Shown here: one piece after another, positions 63,013 through 64,000 of the stretch
How the letters are laid out: every line of letters starts with the position of its first letter
Numbering within the stretch: position 1 is the first letter of the stretch
From: Variovorax sp. J22G73
Lineage (GTDB): Bacteria; Pseudomonadota; Gammaproteobacteria; Burkholderiales; Burkholderiaceae_C
Assembly: GCF_030317035.1 (NCBI RefSeq)
Contig: NZ_JASZYK010000021.1
Location: 1 to 64,000, forward strand
Direction of reading: 5' to 3'
Length of the DNA: 64,000 nt
Program-made: the position numbers and the translations under genes
The notes under the pieces: model-generated
What the model saw: only the letters and a program-made list of their open reading frames with translations
What the model was told of the DNA's origin: nothing
Database searches by the model: none

Positions 63013-64000
63013 TCAAAACAGGAACCGATGAGGAACGACCTGGTTCATGCCGAATGCCGTGGACGCATCAGAACGTTTTCCCAACGCATGCATCACCTTG
63101 TTGATGTCTGGATGAATTTTTTCCGGATTGCGTTGCCTGTCGCGAAAAAAACGCATCACCGTCCCTGCGATCACATCGGCAACCTGAATTCCTATGGATT
63201 CGTGTGATGCCGAAAATTCAAGCGTTGCCTGCTCGTGAAACATGTAGTCGGCAGAGGGCGTAAACACCTCCAATCCAGCATCCTTTATTTTTTCCGCCGA
63301 CTGCTTCGCATCGCGCAGAATTTCCTCAACCTCCAGTTGCTGGTCGTGCACAAGGCGCACCCCCTTAAGCTTTCGCCCGCGAAATAGATTGATCCTTGCG
63401 TAGATGTTCGTGAACGACGAAAGGTTGGGGAGCATCCAAACTTGCTTGTTGAATTTGTTTCGATCAGGTGGGGGAAGAAATCGAAGATAGGCGTTCACGT
63501 CCGACTCGCGCATCTTGACGTACTGTATGCCCGCTTCCATTACCATCCGGCGCACCCCCTCCCCCATCTCCGGGTTCTTCTTGGATGCCTCTGCCGCAAA
63601 CACCAGTTGACTTCCGAATGCGCTCATCAACGAATGATCTGAGGGGTCGACGCAAGCCTGCACGAACTGGTTGAGGACGTGTTCCGAAACTTCGTCATAC
63701 AGAAAATCGACGGCACCATTTTTCAGGAAATGCAGCTCGGGGCCGTCGGGAAACCCCATCACCGGGGGTAGCAGCTGGTTCGTCACCAGGTTCATGCAGA
63801 TGAAGAATCGCTTGTCAACGACCTCGACGAACAGCGGAAACTCTGCATCGAGAACTTCGGCTAACACCTCTGCAACAAAGACAGGTTGACTCTGCAGCGA
63901 CTTCGATTTGAGTTCACCCGTCGGTATCTTGTGCCGAGCTCTCAAGGCTTCGATTTTCCGCAGAAGCGGCACCTCATCCTCGAAGCCCAGTGCCGCCAAT
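63013..64000 (-). CDS. DUF3800-domain protein, 5' end outside the window
   Basis: At least 328 residues, and the frame is open to the right edge. The visible part has family features: the ELKSKSL segment near the start, DKRFFICMNLVTNQLLPPVM in the core and SIGIQVADVIAGTVMRFFRD near the C-terminus, the characteristic QVAD motif. DUF3800 has an RNase H-like fold and is common in mobile and defence regions. The N-terminal DESG motif must lie outside. Followed by two genes in the same direction. Confidence 0.78.
   Translation of the reverse strand, partial: LAALGFEDEVPLLRKIEALRARHKIPTGELKSKSLQSQPVFVAEVLAEVLDAEFPLFVEVVDKRFFICMNLVTNQLLPPVMGFPDGPELHFLKNGAVDFLYDEVSEHVLNQFVQACVDPSDHSLMSAFGSQLVFAAEASKKNPEMGEGVRRMVMEAGIQYVKMRESDVNAYLRFLPPPDRNKFNKQVWMLPNLSSFTNIYARINLFRGRKLKGVRLVHDQQLEVEEILRDAKQSAEKIKDAGLEVFTPSADYMFHEQATLEFSASHESIGIQVADVIAGTVMRFFRDRQRNPEKIHPDINKVMHALGKRSDASTAFGMNQVVPHRFLF

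Overview
The window is GC-rich DNA with the gene repertoire of a betaproteobacterium, most likely Burkholderiales/Comamonadaceae (Variovorax-like). This is inferred from the Fiu-type receptor, the imuA-imuB-dnaE2 cassette, a giant autotransporter with an extended signal peptide, an H-NS/BpH3-like protein and an S21 gene. The species is not proven.

Layout. 1-24 kb looks chromosomal. It holds the 3' part of a phytochrome-like histidine kinase, a Fur-box-preceded catecholate siderophore receptor (fiu), an SRAP protein (YedK/HMCES family), small hypotheticals, a 2237-aa autotransporter, a doubly broken ATP-dependent DNA ligase, beta-propeller fragments, and the LexA-controlled mutasome imuA-imuB-dnaE2. 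24-41 kb is a mosaic accessory region: a hipA-hipB pair, a tyrosine recombinase, an insertion sequence (30305-32042) sitting in the ruins of an IS66 element, an H-NS-like protein divergent from an accessory exonuclease VII pair (xseA-xseB), a methyltransferase-like gene, a broken short-chain dehydrogenase and an Ig-like/glycine-rich lipoprotein. 41-64 kb looks like a defence island. It holds a divergent rpsU, an orphan Phd antitoxin with an eroded toxin, a NERD gene cut by a decayed IS, a tightly coupled operon of two dynamin-like GTPases plus a coiled-coil membrane protein, a truncated DUF262 (GmrS-like) gene, a TIR protein split by a frameshift, a PD-(D/E)xK nuclease-like protein, an ABC-three-component operon whose last gene (UPF0489) is interrupted by a complete IS66 element, and a minus-strand operon of DUF3800, membrane-anchored and nuclease-like proteins.

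Most notable observations. (1) The accessory exonuclease VII small subunit ends in DDDIPF, the canonical C-terminal tip of single-stranded DNA-binding protein (SSB). (2) The 44.4-49.5 kb GTPase/GTPase/coiled-coil operon has ATGA/GTGA coupling and may be an undescribed membrane-acting defence system. (3) The IS66 copy can be delimited exactly (58046-61194) by imperfect inverted repeats and a perfect 8-bp duplication ACTGATCT. It carries a 167-aa passenger gene coupled to tnpC, of which a frameshifted second copy lies at 1450-1899. Removing the IS in silico restores a 232-aa UPF0489 frame. (4) A 9-bp perfect hairpin covers the tnpA ribosome binding site.

No rRNA, CRISPR array or convincing tRNA was seen. 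All functional calls rest on reading motifs and remembered family patterns; no database search was run.
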